64,000 bases of DNA from Pyropia haitanensis (lineage: Eukaryota; Rhodophyta; Bangiophyceae; Bangiales; Bangiaceae). Of the stretch, positions 34,128-43,992 are shown one piece after another. The stretch is taken from assembly GCA_008729055.1 (NCBI GenBank), contig SDUX01000004.1, forward strand, positions 6,216,559-6,280,558, read 5' to 3'. The notes under the pieces were generated by a model, which was given only the letters and a program-made list of their open reading frames with translations, was not told the origin of the DNA and did no database searches. Numbering within the stretch: the stretch's first letter is position 1; every line of letters begins with the position of its first letter. Both the position numbers and the translations under genes were made by a program.

Positions 34128-34263
34128 CTACGCCCGCCGCCCCTGCCGCGCGCCACACACCGCCGACGCGGCGGCGTAGGCCGGGACGCTGCAGCAGCGG
34201 CCGACGACCGCCGCGGCCACCTGCCCACAGTCCACCGGCCCGTGGGGGGGTGGCGGCGGTGCC

Positions 34264-34307
<44 letters not shown>

Positions 34308-34798
34308 GGCGGCGGTGGCCGTGCGCGCCGCCGCGGACAGTGCCGAGGAGAGCGCGCCGCGACCGCGGGCGGCGGTGGCGGCGAGGCGGCCGACGGGGCG
34401 GGGGCGGGCGGCGGGGAGGGCGGCCGACGTGGCCGCCGCGGTGGGCGCCGGCACGGGGATCTGCTTGTCGGCCGCCGCCGCGGCGGGCGTCTCGGTGGGC
34501 GCCGCGTCCACCCGCGTGTCGGCAACGGGCGGCGCGCCCACCAGCGTCTCGTCGGCCGCGAGTGTCCCCGACGGCGACGCCTCCACCGGCACGTCGGTGG
34601 GTGCCGGCACACGCGGCGGCGGCGGCGGCGGCGGGCCCGCCGCCACCGGCCGCGGGCGGGCGACGAGCAGCCGCGCGCGCGGCGGCAGCAGCGGGCCACG
34701 CCCCCCCCCGCCCGCGGCGGCCGCCGCGGCGGCGGCCGCCGCGGCAACGGCGGCGGCGCCACCAGCGCCGCCCGCGGCGGTGACGCGGACGCCGCCCA

Positions 34799-34829
<31 letters not shown>

Positions 34830-35015
34830 GGCGGCGGCCGCCCAGTCCCCACACCGCCCCGGCCGGCCGGCGTCCAGCGCGCACGCCGTGGCGGCGGCGG
34901 CGCCGCCGCCACACCGCGCCGCGCACGGGCTTAGGGAGTGGGGCGGCGGCGCCGCCGCCGCGACGGCCGCCACCACCACGAGCGCGGCGGCGGCGGCGAG
35001 GGCGCGGGTGGCCAT
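34128..35015 (-). CDS. Small secreted Cys-containing Ala/Pro-rich protein, unknown
   Basis: The ATG at 35015 begins MATRALAAAAALVVVAAVAA, a clear signal peptide. A Cys cluster follows (SLSPCAARCGGG, TACALDAGRPGRCGDW). A long Ala/Pro/Thr linker with TDVPVEASPSGTLAADETLV-like text then leads to a second Cys cluster at the end (DCGQVAAAVVGRCCSVPAY, AVCG). The even number of cysteines at both ends suggests a disulfide-bonded extracellular protein. I do not recognise the family. It runs toward the Pro/Thr-rich membrane protein. The frame is open for about 295 codons without a shift, though its GC-rich linker makes chance openness possible. Confidence 0.5.
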
Positions 35016-36077
35016 GGCCGTGGCGGCACGGACCACTGGCGAAGAACAGTGGGGAAGGAGGAGGAGGGGGGGGGGGAGGAGGGTGCCCAGCGGCGCTCCA
35101 CCGACGTGGCGTGCGCCGCTCGCCGCGCCACGGATGGTCCAGGTCGCACCGCGGGGGGCGGCGGCGGCCGTGGGGGGGGCGCCGCCGCCGCCCGCGGCGG
35201 CGGCGTTCAAGTAGGGGAGCCGCCGCCGCCCGCCCGTGGTGCGGCTGCTGCGGCGAGCCCGCCGGCTGCGCGCGGGTCGGCGTCGCCGCGGCGCGCGCGC
35301 GGCGGGGGGGGGGGGGGGCCGCCCGCCGGGCGCGCCGCGGGTGGGGCGGGCGCCGCGGCGGCCTGCCCCCCCACCCGCGGAGACAAGAGTGGCGCACCGG
35401 CCGCCCGCCGCTGGGTCTGCCGGCGGACGCTGCGGGACCTTGGACGACGGCGCTCATCAGGCAGGCAGACATGCCGCGCGGGGAGGCAGCTGCCTGCAGG
35501 CGGCGGCGGCTCGGAGCGGCGCGTGCCCAAACGGGCTCGGCCGCCAGGGCGTGGTCGATGAGCTGCTCCCGACCACCACGACCGCTGACCATGCTCTCGA
35601 CACGAAAAACTCCAAACAAGTTGAAAGTTAACTTGCCTACACGTGTACGACTTGGCGACAGCCATTCCACGAAGAATGCAACAGATTCTTCCTGGCGGGC
35701 CAACCAAGAGGTGAAGAGCGCGCCGAGATCGCGAAACCCCTGTTGCCGCCCCACCCCGCCCGTGGGCCCCCTCCCGCGCGGATGGAAAATCGCTGGCCGC
35801 CCTGCTGGAGACCCCACCACACGACCCCGAAAATGTGATCGCGGCCACGGTCCGTGGCCGCGGCCGTCCAAGATCCGTCCCGGCCGCATCGCCGTCCCGT
35901 CCATCTACCCACCGCCTCCGACCCCTCGCCGCTACCCCCCCCTCCTCCGCCGCCGTCGCCGCCGTCTACCCTCGACACGCACGCGGGAACGTTTCTCATC
36001 GCGGTCACTCACCCGCCCCTCACCCTCCCCCCCCCCGCCACCCACCCCCCCCTCCCTCCCCCCCCTCATCCCCAACC
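35016..36077. other. Intergenic region, likely divergent promoter
   Basis: Lies between two divergent genes. GC falls sharply at 35560-35720, the likely promoter core. C runs at 36027-36067 form the leader of the downstream gene. No gene seen. Confidence 0.45.
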
Positions 36078-36921
36078 ATGTACGCGTTTGTGGGCACCTC
36101 GGCGGCGGCGCTGTCGCCCGTGCGGCCGGCGCCCGCGGCGTGCGCGTCGGCCTTTGCGGGCGCGCGGCTCGTGGCCGCGCCCCGCGTCCGCGCCGCGCGG
36201 ATGACCATGGCGCTGGGCGAGGACGGCCTCGCCGAGGACCTGTCTGCGGCCAGGGGCTGCATCGAGGAGGGCTGCGAGATCAACGCGGTGCAGGTACGGT
36301 GGTGGCTGCGGGGGGGGGCCGCGGGGGGCGAGGGGGGGGGGGGTGGGGGGGGGCGCGGCGATGGCCTGAGCCGTGTGTGCTGGCTGTGTGGGTCCCGTTG
36401 GGCGTGAGCTTTTTTTTTGTTGTGTCGAGTTATCGTGTTGTCGATGCATGGTGCGAGTTGTCGTGTTGTCGATGCATGGTGAGGGTGGGGCAAAGCGTAC
36501 CGGTCGTTGGATGTGCACACTGCGTGCACGACACTCTTCTGGTCTTGTCGCTGTGTTCTGAATGTTCCCAATCTGGGTCAGCCCACTGACAGATGCGGGG
36601 TGGATCATCGCTGGTGAGTGTGTCCAACTCTCTCGCCGTTTGGTGCTTGTGCTGTGGGCCTCCACGTCGCGATAATCACAGGACATCCTCTCCCGGTTGG
36701 ACCAGCGCAAGACGACGCTGATGCGTGAGGTGACGGAGATCAATGTTGTCATGGCCGCCCTGGCCAAGGCGAACGTTGGGGAGGACCGCAGCATGGTGTC
36801 GGAGGCCATGGAGGCCGCCGTGCGCATCTTTTCCAAGGTCGATGACATGTACCCGAAGGTGGGCTCCCCGACGCCGTGGACGATGGACAAGCAGAAGAAG
36901 AAGAACAAGGGCAAGTTCTAG
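36078..36921 (+). CDS. Small plastid-targeted helical protein, two exons, unknown function
   Basis: Exons 36078-36293 and 36682-36921 (216 + 240 bp, 151 residues) join in phase 0 across a 388-bp intron with donor GTACGG and acceptor CACAG. The N-terminus MYAFVGTSAAALSPVRP has the Phe-containing motif (FVG) of red algal plastid transit peptides, and cleavage is likely before about residue 42 (RMTMALGED). The mature part is amphipathic helix: EDLSAARGCIEEGCEINAVQ, then DILSRLDQRKTTLMREVTEI, then VVMAALAKANVGEDRSMVSE, and a Lys-rich end (DKQKKKNKGKF). The codon use is unbiased and non-repetitive, so the gene is well supported. I do not recognise the family. It is not CP12, whose Cys pairs are absent. 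It is convergent with phycoerythrin gamma. Confidence 0.85.
36426..36481 (+). repeat. 28-bp tandem duplication inside an intron
   Basis: Two adjacent copies (36426-36453 and 36454-36481) differing at one base, containing GTTGTCGATGCATGGTG, in the intron of the plastid-targeted gene. Confidence 0.85.
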
Positions 36922-37984
36922 ACGCCTCCCCATCCCCCCGCGGCTTGCTTTCTTTCCGCCTGGTCTTCTCGGCGCCTGTTGGCAGTTTGTTCATCTTCCC
37001 CTGTTTTTGTCATTCCACGGGGACTGCGACGGGGGGCGCTTTTGTCTCCCCCTGGTCGTGTGTGTGTGCATTATATTGCTCTGAGCGTGGGGGCGGGGTA
37101 TTGCTCCCGGCAGCGGGCAAGTGGTGGTCCCGATTTTTATACCAACGGTCCCGCGTGCTTCTGGCTTGATGGGTCGGTGCTCTCGGTGGTGTGCTAGTCG
37201 ATTTAAGACATGGTTTTTTTTTTTGCGCGTACCTCTCTGGTCCTTTTGCGCTGCCATACGTCGGCCAACTCTGTCGCGGCGACGTTGGCATGCATGTGCA
37301 TGTGCATGTGTGGTAGACGCAGGGGGTTTCCACTAGAGTATGTCAGTCCCACGCGAGGTCTTGGTCAGGTGCGCACCCTTGCGGCCACGTAGGACGCCTG
37401 AGCCCAGATGGTGGACAGACTCGCTCTATTGCAGATACGCGGTAGAGTCGGGTATCATGCACAGTTCTTGTACACGCTTGCACTCGTGGCTGGACCGTCA
37501 CACGGCCTCCTCCATGTCCCCACGTTGACAGGATGCAAGACGATGGTGCAACAGTCGCCCAAAGCGCGTCCGGGCCCGCCCAGCACGGTCACACCCCCTT
37601 TGGCATGGGCCCTTTGGCGCTGGACGCGGCACGGATCGACACTTTGCCGCTTCGCCCCTGTTCTGTGATGCAGGCGTACGAGTCGGAGGAGGGGATGTCG
37701 CGACAAGGCACATGTGAAACGCGCGCCATGCTGAGCTCCCCGGACGCACCCACGTGATGCAGAGTACACACGGCGAGGACAAAAGGGAAGGAGAACTCGA
37801 ACCAAACCTATTCAGCAGGTGCGCCTCTCTCGAGAAGGAAAAACAAATCGTTCACATGCTCCCCAAGCCCACCTCAGGGATAACGCAAGGGAAGCAAAAG
37901 AAATAGAAGCGTAGTGGCGAGGAATGCAACCCCATCAAGCGCCCGCACACACTCACACAAGAGCCTTGTCAGCCATGCACCACC
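36922..37984. other. Spacer between two convergent plastid-protein genes
   Basis: Moderate GC with TG-rich stretches (GCATGTGCATGTGCATGTG near 37290). It should include both 3' UTRs. No gene seen. Confidence 0.5.
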
Positions 37985-38824
37985 CTAGTTCTGGTAGTAC
38001 TGGAACGACGCGGCGGCAGCCGGGTACTCGGTGCAAAGGCCCTCCTCGTAGTTGCAGCCGTTCGCCTGCGAGCGCCCAAACGCCGCCTGGTTGTACTTGG
38101 TCTGCGTCAGCGTGTTGGGGGACGCCTGCTGCGTGCGGTAGGCAGCGTTGAGGGCGGCCACGCGCATCTCCTCGGCATGGCCCTTCACGGTGCCGTCAGT
38201 GCAGCGGGTGAATACGCCGTACGGCGCCGCCGCCTTCAGCATCTGGTCCTGCACCTTGGACGCAATGTAGTTCTCCTCAACCGACTCGGGGGACGCGTAG
38301 CGCACGCACTGGCGCAGCGACTCGCGCTTGCCCACCACGTACGACGCCGCCGCCTGCGGGTTGTTCACCAGCATCTTCTCCTCCGTGTGGCACCCGTGCG
38401 CAATCTGGATGGACGCCGCGCGCATCGCGTAGAGGTCGCCGTACTTCTGGCTCGCGGTCTTCTGGAGGTCCCGGAAGGCGCGGGTCTTGGCGGCCACGCG
38501 CTTGTAGTCGGCCATGCCCGCGACAGAGCCCTCCGTGCACTGGACATTGTACACACCACCAGCGGCGGCGGTAGCCTTGTACTGCTGCGTGATCGTCTGC
38601 GCCAGGTACTTGTCGGCCTTCGACGCAATCTGCGCAAAGCTGCCGCCCTTGGTCGAGAACCCGCCGCTCACCTTGCGGACGCGCGCGGCAAGCAGCATCG
38701 TCGGGCCGGCGGGGGTGGCCGCCGCCGCCGCGGGCGCGGGGGTGGTCGACACAAAGGAGCTCTTCTGCGCGCCATGGACGGTCACGCGGGCGGCCCCGAC
38801 GGGCACGGCAGACACAAAGGCCAT
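37985..38824 (-). CDS. Phycoerythrin gamma chain (phycobilisome rod linker with bilins)
   Basis: A 279-residue single-exon ORF. Gamma chains sit in the cavity of (alpha-beta)6 phycoerythrin in red algal phycobilisomes, link hexamers and carry phycourobilin or phycoerythrobilin on Cys. The start MAFVSAVPVGAARV is a red algal plastid transit peptide with a Phe near the N-terminus; the mature protein starts near residue 42-55. Cysteines at 96, 145, 173, 208, 257 and 264 are the bilin candidates. The chain is an internal duplication: VQCTEGSVAGMADYKRVAA pairs with TRCTDGTVKGHAEEMRVAA, and HGCHTEEK..NPQAAASY pairs with NGCNYEEG..YPAAAASF. The family motif ADKYLAQTITQQYKA is present. A TATA-like CTATATCCC lies about 35-45 nt before the ATG. 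Codons are highly biased, as for an abundant protein. Confidence 0.93.
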   Translation of the reverse strand: MAFVSAVPVGAARVTVHGAQKSSFVSTTPAPAAAAATPAGPTMLLAARVRKVSGGFSTKGGSFAQIASKADKYLAQTITQQYKATAAAGGVYNVQCTEGSVAGMADYKRVAAKTRAFRDLQKTASQKYGDLYAMRAASIQIAHGCHTEEKMLVNNPQAAASYVVGKRESLRQCVRYASPESVEENYIASKVQDQMLKAAAPYGVFTRCTDGTVKGHAEEMRVAALNAAYRTQQASPNTLTQTKYNQAAFGRSQANGCNYEEGLCTEYPAAAASFQYYQN

Positions 38825-40432
38825 CGTGAAGGTTGGTGCGGGGGTGAGGGAAGAGGGGATATAGAGGCTACAAAGAAGACGGGCAAAGCGGGAAGGTGGT
38901 GGGCGTGGGTGTGGGGAAAGGAGGAAACGACGGCGACGATGGCGGATTCGGCGGCGGACGACGGCGGGGCGGCGGTAAGGGCGTCTGTTGTGGTCCGCGC
39001 GACGAACCGGCGTGACTGGACACACGCGCGCGGTAGGCGGCGGGAGGCGGAGTGCGCAGAATTGTAGCAGGGGAACCGGTGGGAGCCGCCCCAGTGAGAT
39101 GGGCCGCAGGGGGCCCTCGGCGCGCCCGGTTTGTGGCCCGCGGCCGCGCGGTGGCAGCCGCGGCGGGAGCTCATGGGGGGGTTCTGACCCTTGACCCCGC
39201 CTCCCACCCAATCGGGGCACACGCCAGGCGTTTCGCGGCACGGTCGGGCCAGGGTCCGCCGCCTTCGACGTCGGGACGGCCGCACGGAGGCGGCTCGACG
39301 CCGCAGCTCGAGGTCGCGAGCCCGCGATCCCCCTGCGCCTGTGACGACTCGATCTCAAACGGCTGAGCTCACAGAGGTTCTTTGGAGGATCGTGGCATCG
39401 ACGGGCGCGCCAGTTAACGTCCAGTCAAATCGAGGACAGTTGAACTCGCTCTGCGACGGCGCACCAGTGTGCTAAGGGGGTAGGGCGATATTTCTGCTCA
39501 CGAAGGTCACGCAGTACTTCCTTTCTTGCTAAACTCAGCTCAAGAAAGCAACGACTGACACATGGCCAGGTCGATTGACCAACCAGAAGCGTCAATTGGC
39601 CTTCATGTCAGGTTATCGCGTTGCTCGCGAAAAATTCATGGCCTTTTTCCAGGTCACCGGGTCAGAGCTCAACTGCTTGCCACGGTACAAATTACATAAT
39701 TTTAATAGCCTTCTCTGATGACTTGCCGACGTGCCTGCTAGTAGCAAACTGCAGCCAGGCTGCTGCCCACCCCGTCGAGCCTGCACAGCCGAACATGGCG
39801 CCGTCCGCGAGGAGAGCCTTCATCGCGTCTCCGGAGAGAGGAAAAGGATGCACATTTGTCCGGTCAGCGCCTTCCCACCGCCGCCCCATCGCGACTTCAG
39901 TCCAGGCTGTCGTTGTTGATGGACCCAGGTGGGACGGTGGCGTAGTCACGCTCAATCGTTATACCCCGGTATGTATAGACACGTCCGTATAAACATGCAC
40001 GGGGCGCCTGCGTATGTTTACACCGTTTACGTACCGTCGGGAAGATAGACCGCCTCGTAAGGGGGCGGCGCGCCGCCCGTGGCTCCCACGCCGCCACCAG
40101 CGTACCGTGGTCGACTCTACGAGGCGCAGGCGGCCGCGGTGATGGCCGCCCATACCACCACGTTGCCCCGCGCAGCGGAGCCCGTCGCGGTGGACAAAGG
40201 CCGCAGGAGACGAGTACGACCGACGGGGCCGTCACGATCGTCCGCGCCACCGTGACCGGTCGCGGCAGAAGCGGCTGCGGCGGCGGCCGGGGGAGGAGAG
40301 GAAGGGGGGCAGGGGGTGGGATCAAGAGAGGGGTGTCCGCTACTGCGGGACACTGTTGGCGTCGGCGCCCTCCAATGCTGCCGCCGACATGCTGGCAGAG
40401 GCGCGGTGCGCATCGGCAGCGCCACCGACCCG
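38825..40432. other. Intergenic, lower GC, no gene supported
   Basis: 38825-39000 should hold the phycoerythrin gamma promoter. 39330-39950 is the most AT-rich part of this spacer, with only short frames lacking any domain. Confidence 0.5.
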
Positions 40433-40552
40433 TCAAAGGGCACGTGGCTCGACAGCGGCCTCGCTGGGGCTGGCCAGGCGGTGGCAGCGTGCGTCCGCGC
40501 CAAGCTCGCCGTTCTGCGCACCACGCGGGTCGCCGCCGAGGCTGCAGCCGCC

Positions 40553-40607
<55 letters not shown>

Positions 40608-41154
40608 CCGCCACCGCAGCTGCCGCTGTTGTCGCCGCCGCCGCCACCTCTACCCCCGCCGCTGCCTCGGCCGCCGCCACGGCCACCGCCGCCGCCGCCG
40701 CCACCGCCACCGCCGTCGCCACCGTCGCCATCACCAGCACCACCCCCGCCGCCAGCGCCGCCGGCGCCACCCCGCGCGGCGGCCGCCGCCGGCACGTCCC
40801 CAGAGGGCGCAGCCGCCACCACCGCGGACACCCCCCCGCCGCCGGGCGGTGCCGGCGGTGCCACCGCCGCCTGCCGCGGCGGCGTGCCGGCACCGACGCC
40901 CACCACCGCCGCCGTCGACGCCGACGCGACAGCCGCCGCGGCCACTACTGACGGCGGGGCCGCGGCGGCGGCGGCCACCCCCGCACCCGGTGCCGACCGC
41001 CGCCCGCCCGCCCCGGCTTGACCTATCACCGGCGGGGTCCCCCCTGCCGCGGCAGCCGCCGCCGCCGCCGCCACGGCTGCCTGGCGCGCGGCGGCCGGCG
41101 CCCCAGCCATGGCCGCCGCCGCCGCCCCATTGGCCGCGGCCGTCTCGGGCGGCT

Positions 41155-41187
<33 letters not shown>

Positions 41188-41821
41188 TCTCTGCCGCCGC
41201 CGCCTCGGCCGCCGCCTCGGCCGCCGCCTCGGCCGCCGCCTCGGCGGCGAGCGTCGTATACTTTACCGCCCGCGACCGCGACCGCCCCGGCGGGTACTTG
41301 ACCCCGTTCAGCCGCAGCTTGCGCGCGATCGCCGCCGGCAGCGCCACGCCACACACGTCTGCGAGGCGGACCAGGTAGAGCGCCACGTCGGCGAGCTCCT
41401 CCCCGAGGTGCGTCACGTCCGCGGCCGTCCAGTCGGGCCCGAGGGGGGAGTGGGTGGGGGGGGGGGGGCGCAGCCGCCGCCACCGCCGCAGCCGCCGCCG
41501 CCGCCGCCGCCACGGCCATTCACTCCCGACCCCGCCCCCCCCCCTCACCAACACTACCACCACCACCACCGGCGGCGGCGGCATCCCCGCGACGGCCGGC
41601 ACCGGCGCCCCCCCCCTCCCCCCCCCGCCGTCGCCCCGCCACTGGAAGCACTCGGCAAGCTCGCCCACCTCCCCCACCAGCGCCAGCACCAGGTTCCGCG
41701 GCGTGTGGAAGGGCGCCCAGTCGCGGGCGGCTGCGAACGCCGCCTGCCGCGCGCGGATGTCCTCGAGCGTCGCGCACGGGCCGTCGGGCCAGCGGGGGGC
41801 GGACGCCGCGGCCGCGGCCAT
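40433..41821 (-). CDS. DCTPP1: dCTP pyrophosphatase (all-alpha NTP-PPase, MazG-like) with a long low-complexity tail
   Basis: DCTPP1 hydrolyses dCTP and modified dCTPs to the monophosphate. The N-terminal part fits closely: TLEDIRARQAAFAAARDWAP, FHTPRNLVLALVGEVGELAE, CFQW, then after an insert LGEELADVALYLVRLADVCG, VALPAAIARKL, and RSRAVKYT at the family end. Metal ligands are Glu51 and Glu54 (EVGELAE) and Glu142 and Asp145 (EELADV). Two oddities: an insert of about 65 residues (Gly/Val/Arg-rich, about 41440-41635) where human DCTPP1 has a short loop, and about 275 Ala/Gly residues after the catalytic domain, so the ORF is 462 residues instead of about 170. No clear splice sites remove the insert. 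The real stop may be nearer if a homopolymer is miscounted. A 9-nt C run precedes the ATG. Confidence 0.85.
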
Positions 41822-42648
41822 GCCGCGAGGGGGGGGGATGTTGCGCCTGGCCGCTGGGAGCGACTGGCCACGGGTAGCGGTCAATGGGTGGGGGGGGGGG
41901 CTGCCGCGGCCGAGTTTAAGGGGACCGGGGAGGAGAGGAGGCTGCGGGGCGTGGCCGGCGAGTGGGTGTAGGGAGGGGATGAAAGAGGGAGACGCGGTGT
42001 GGACGTGGCCTGCTCGGCCTCCGTCGCCCAGCGCCCGGCGCGATCCTCTCGGAGTGGGTCACGTGGGGTCCAACGGGGCATCGTGACCAATTTTTCGCCT
42101 GTCGCTCACGACTTCTCGAAAGGGTCATCCGCTGTTCGTCCGACCCAGCAGCATGGGATGCATCGGGACGCTCTTGGCATGGCTACTCCACACAATTGTG
42201 CGGTATGCCGCACTCAGCTGTGCTTCCCATATCCTGCGCTCCACGCACGTTCACTCTGTTTCTCTCAGCAGAACAATACGTATCCTGTACGTGTGCCCCG
42301 CCTACATCGAAGAGCACCATCGCGACACAGAACCCTGTTTCTGCACGAAATTCTGTTTCCGAAGGCAATTACCTCGCTCCTTCATGTAGCGCGAGCGTCG
42401 CGCTCGATGCCGATGTCTGAACCAAGTGACGCGCCAGCTTTCAAATGGCGGCCATGGCGGTGGTCGGCGACCACCGCGACAGCGTACATGTTGGTACAGT
42501 GCGAGCGTCGTTTGCTTGTCCTCAAGCAGAGGTGGGTGGAGGTGGGCGCCCCCGATACCATTCAAGCCAACCATACAACCCGCGTCTGCTGTGGCGGCCA
42601 CGAAAAAGGGGGCGGCCCCCCTCCCGCAGAAGTACCGCCACTTTCGCC
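41822..42648. other. Spacer between two minus-strand genes
   Basis: Lower GC at 42060-42430 with T-rich stretches. It holds the promoter of the dCTPase and the 3' end of the subtilase. No gene seen. Confidence 0.5.
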
Positions 42649-43992
42649 TCACACCGCGGCCGCCACACGCTCGCTGGGCGCTGCCGCGCCCCCCACACAA
42701 GCCGGGTTGGCCCACGCCATCGGGTAGCGCCCAACAATGGGCGCGCCCCGGGTCATCCGGCTGAGCACCTCGTCGCGACCGAGGTCCCCCCCCGCCGGGT
42801 CCTCGGCCAGCACCAGCGCGGCGAGGCCTGCCACGTGAGGTGCTGCCATCGACGTGCCCGTGTGCTCCACCAGCCGGTCGGGCGTGGACGCGTCGACCGA
42901 CGGGATGTCCATACCCGGCGCCGACACCGCCACGCACTTGGTGCCGCGCGCGGAGAAGAACGCTAGCTTGTCGTCGCGCGTCGTCGCCGCGACGCTGATC
43001 GCGCCCTCCGACCGCGCGGGGTGGTACCGGCACGCGCTGATCGGCTCGTTGCCCGCGGCGACAACGACAATCACGCCCGCCTTGGCCGCCCGCGTCGCCG
43101 CCTCCGTCCACGGCCGTGCATCCGCGAGGGCGGAGCCGAGCGACGCGTTGAGCACCACCTTGGCGCCCCGCTTGGCCGCCTTCACCGCCGCCACGTACTC
43201 AAACGCAGACACAATGTCGACGAGGCGGCCGCCGCCGTTGGCGTTGAGGCACCGCACGCCAACGATGGTCGCGGCGGGGGCCACGCCCGTCGTTTCGCCG
43301 GCCACCGTCCCGGCCACGTGGCTGCCGTGGCCATTCTCATCGTCGGGGGTGGTGTACGCGGAGCCGGGCGCCACCACCCCGGTCGCGCGGCCGCCAAACT
43401 GCGCGTGCCCCCCCGCGATGCCTGTATCCAAGACGTACACGGTCACGCCCGCGCCGCGGGCGGGGTAGCAGGCGGTCTTGGCGTCGCCGTCAAGCGGCAG
43501 CTGCGCCTGGTTGACCCTGTCCACCCCCCACGGCGTCGCGCCCGCCTGGAGCGTCACCGCTGCCCCATCCGCAGAGGCCGCGTCAGCCGACCCGCCGACG
43601 GGCGGGCCGGTCGTCACGACCACGTCGGGCGCCGCAGACTCCACACCCGGCAGGCGGGTCAGATCCATCTCGCCCTCTGCTGCTTCCCAGGCGCCGCCAC
43701 CGCCGCCGCGGTGCCGCGTACCACACCGCGCCGACGCCATGCGCAGGGTCGGGAAGAGGCGCACCTGGTCGCACTCTGCAGCGGTCACGCGGGCGACCAC
43801 GTCGGCCTGGCACTCACTGCCGCAGCTGTCCTTGAGCACCATCAGCTGGACGTCCTGAGTCGCGGCCCGCAGGGCGGCGTGGATGTCATCGCCAGCGGCA
43901 CCAGCACCGCCAGCGGGGATGGCGGCGGGGGTGCCCGCCAGGACAGCGCCGCTTACGAGCAAGGCGCCCACGAGCGTGGCTGCACGTGCCAT
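42649..43992 (-). CDS. Secreted subtilisin-like serine protease (proteinase K type, S8A)
   Basis: An intact 447-residue single-exon ORF. ATG 43992 begins MARAATLVGALLVSGAVLAG, a signal peptide. Residues about 35-130 form an inhibitor_I9-like propeptide (DVQLMVLKDSCGSECQADVV, ending GVESAAPDVVVTT). The catalytic domain then starts near TPWGVDRVNQAQLPL, a proteinase K hallmark. The triad is Asp189 (VYVLDTGIAG), His222 (NGHGSHVAGTVAG) and Ser381 (GTSMAAPHVAGLAALV), with the oxyanion Asn315 in VVAAGNEP. Length and order match fungal and algal proteinase K-type enzymes with no extra C-terminal domain. An in-frame extension upstream of 43992 has no signal peptide at its own start, so the ATG chosen here is preferred. 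Confidence 0.95.
   Translation of the reverse strand: MARAATLVGALLVSGAVLAGTPAAIPAGGAGAAGDDIHAALRAATQDVQLMVLKDSCGSECQADVVARVTAAECDQVRLFPTLRMASARCGTRHRGGGGGAWEAAEGEMDLTRLPGVESAAPDVVVTTGPPVGGSADAASADGAAVTLQAGATPWGVDRVNQAQLPLDGDAKTACYPARGAGVTVYVLDTGIAGGHAQFGGRATGVVAPGSAYTTPDDENGHGSHVAGTVAGETTGVAPAATIVGVRCLNANGGGRLVDIVSAFEYVAAVKAAKRGAKVVLNASLGSALADARPWTEAATRAAKAGVIVVVAAGNEPISACRYHPARSEGAISVAATTRDDKLAFFSARGTKCVAVSAPGMDIPSVDASTPDRLVEHTGTSMAAPHVAGLAALVLAEDPAGGDLGRDEVLSRMTRGAPIVGRYPMAWANPACVGGAAAPSERVAAAV

Noticed and set aside
36078..36921. CP12 as the identity of the small plastid protein
   Set aside because: CP12 has two redox Cys pairs and a conserved WDxVEE-like core; neither is present.
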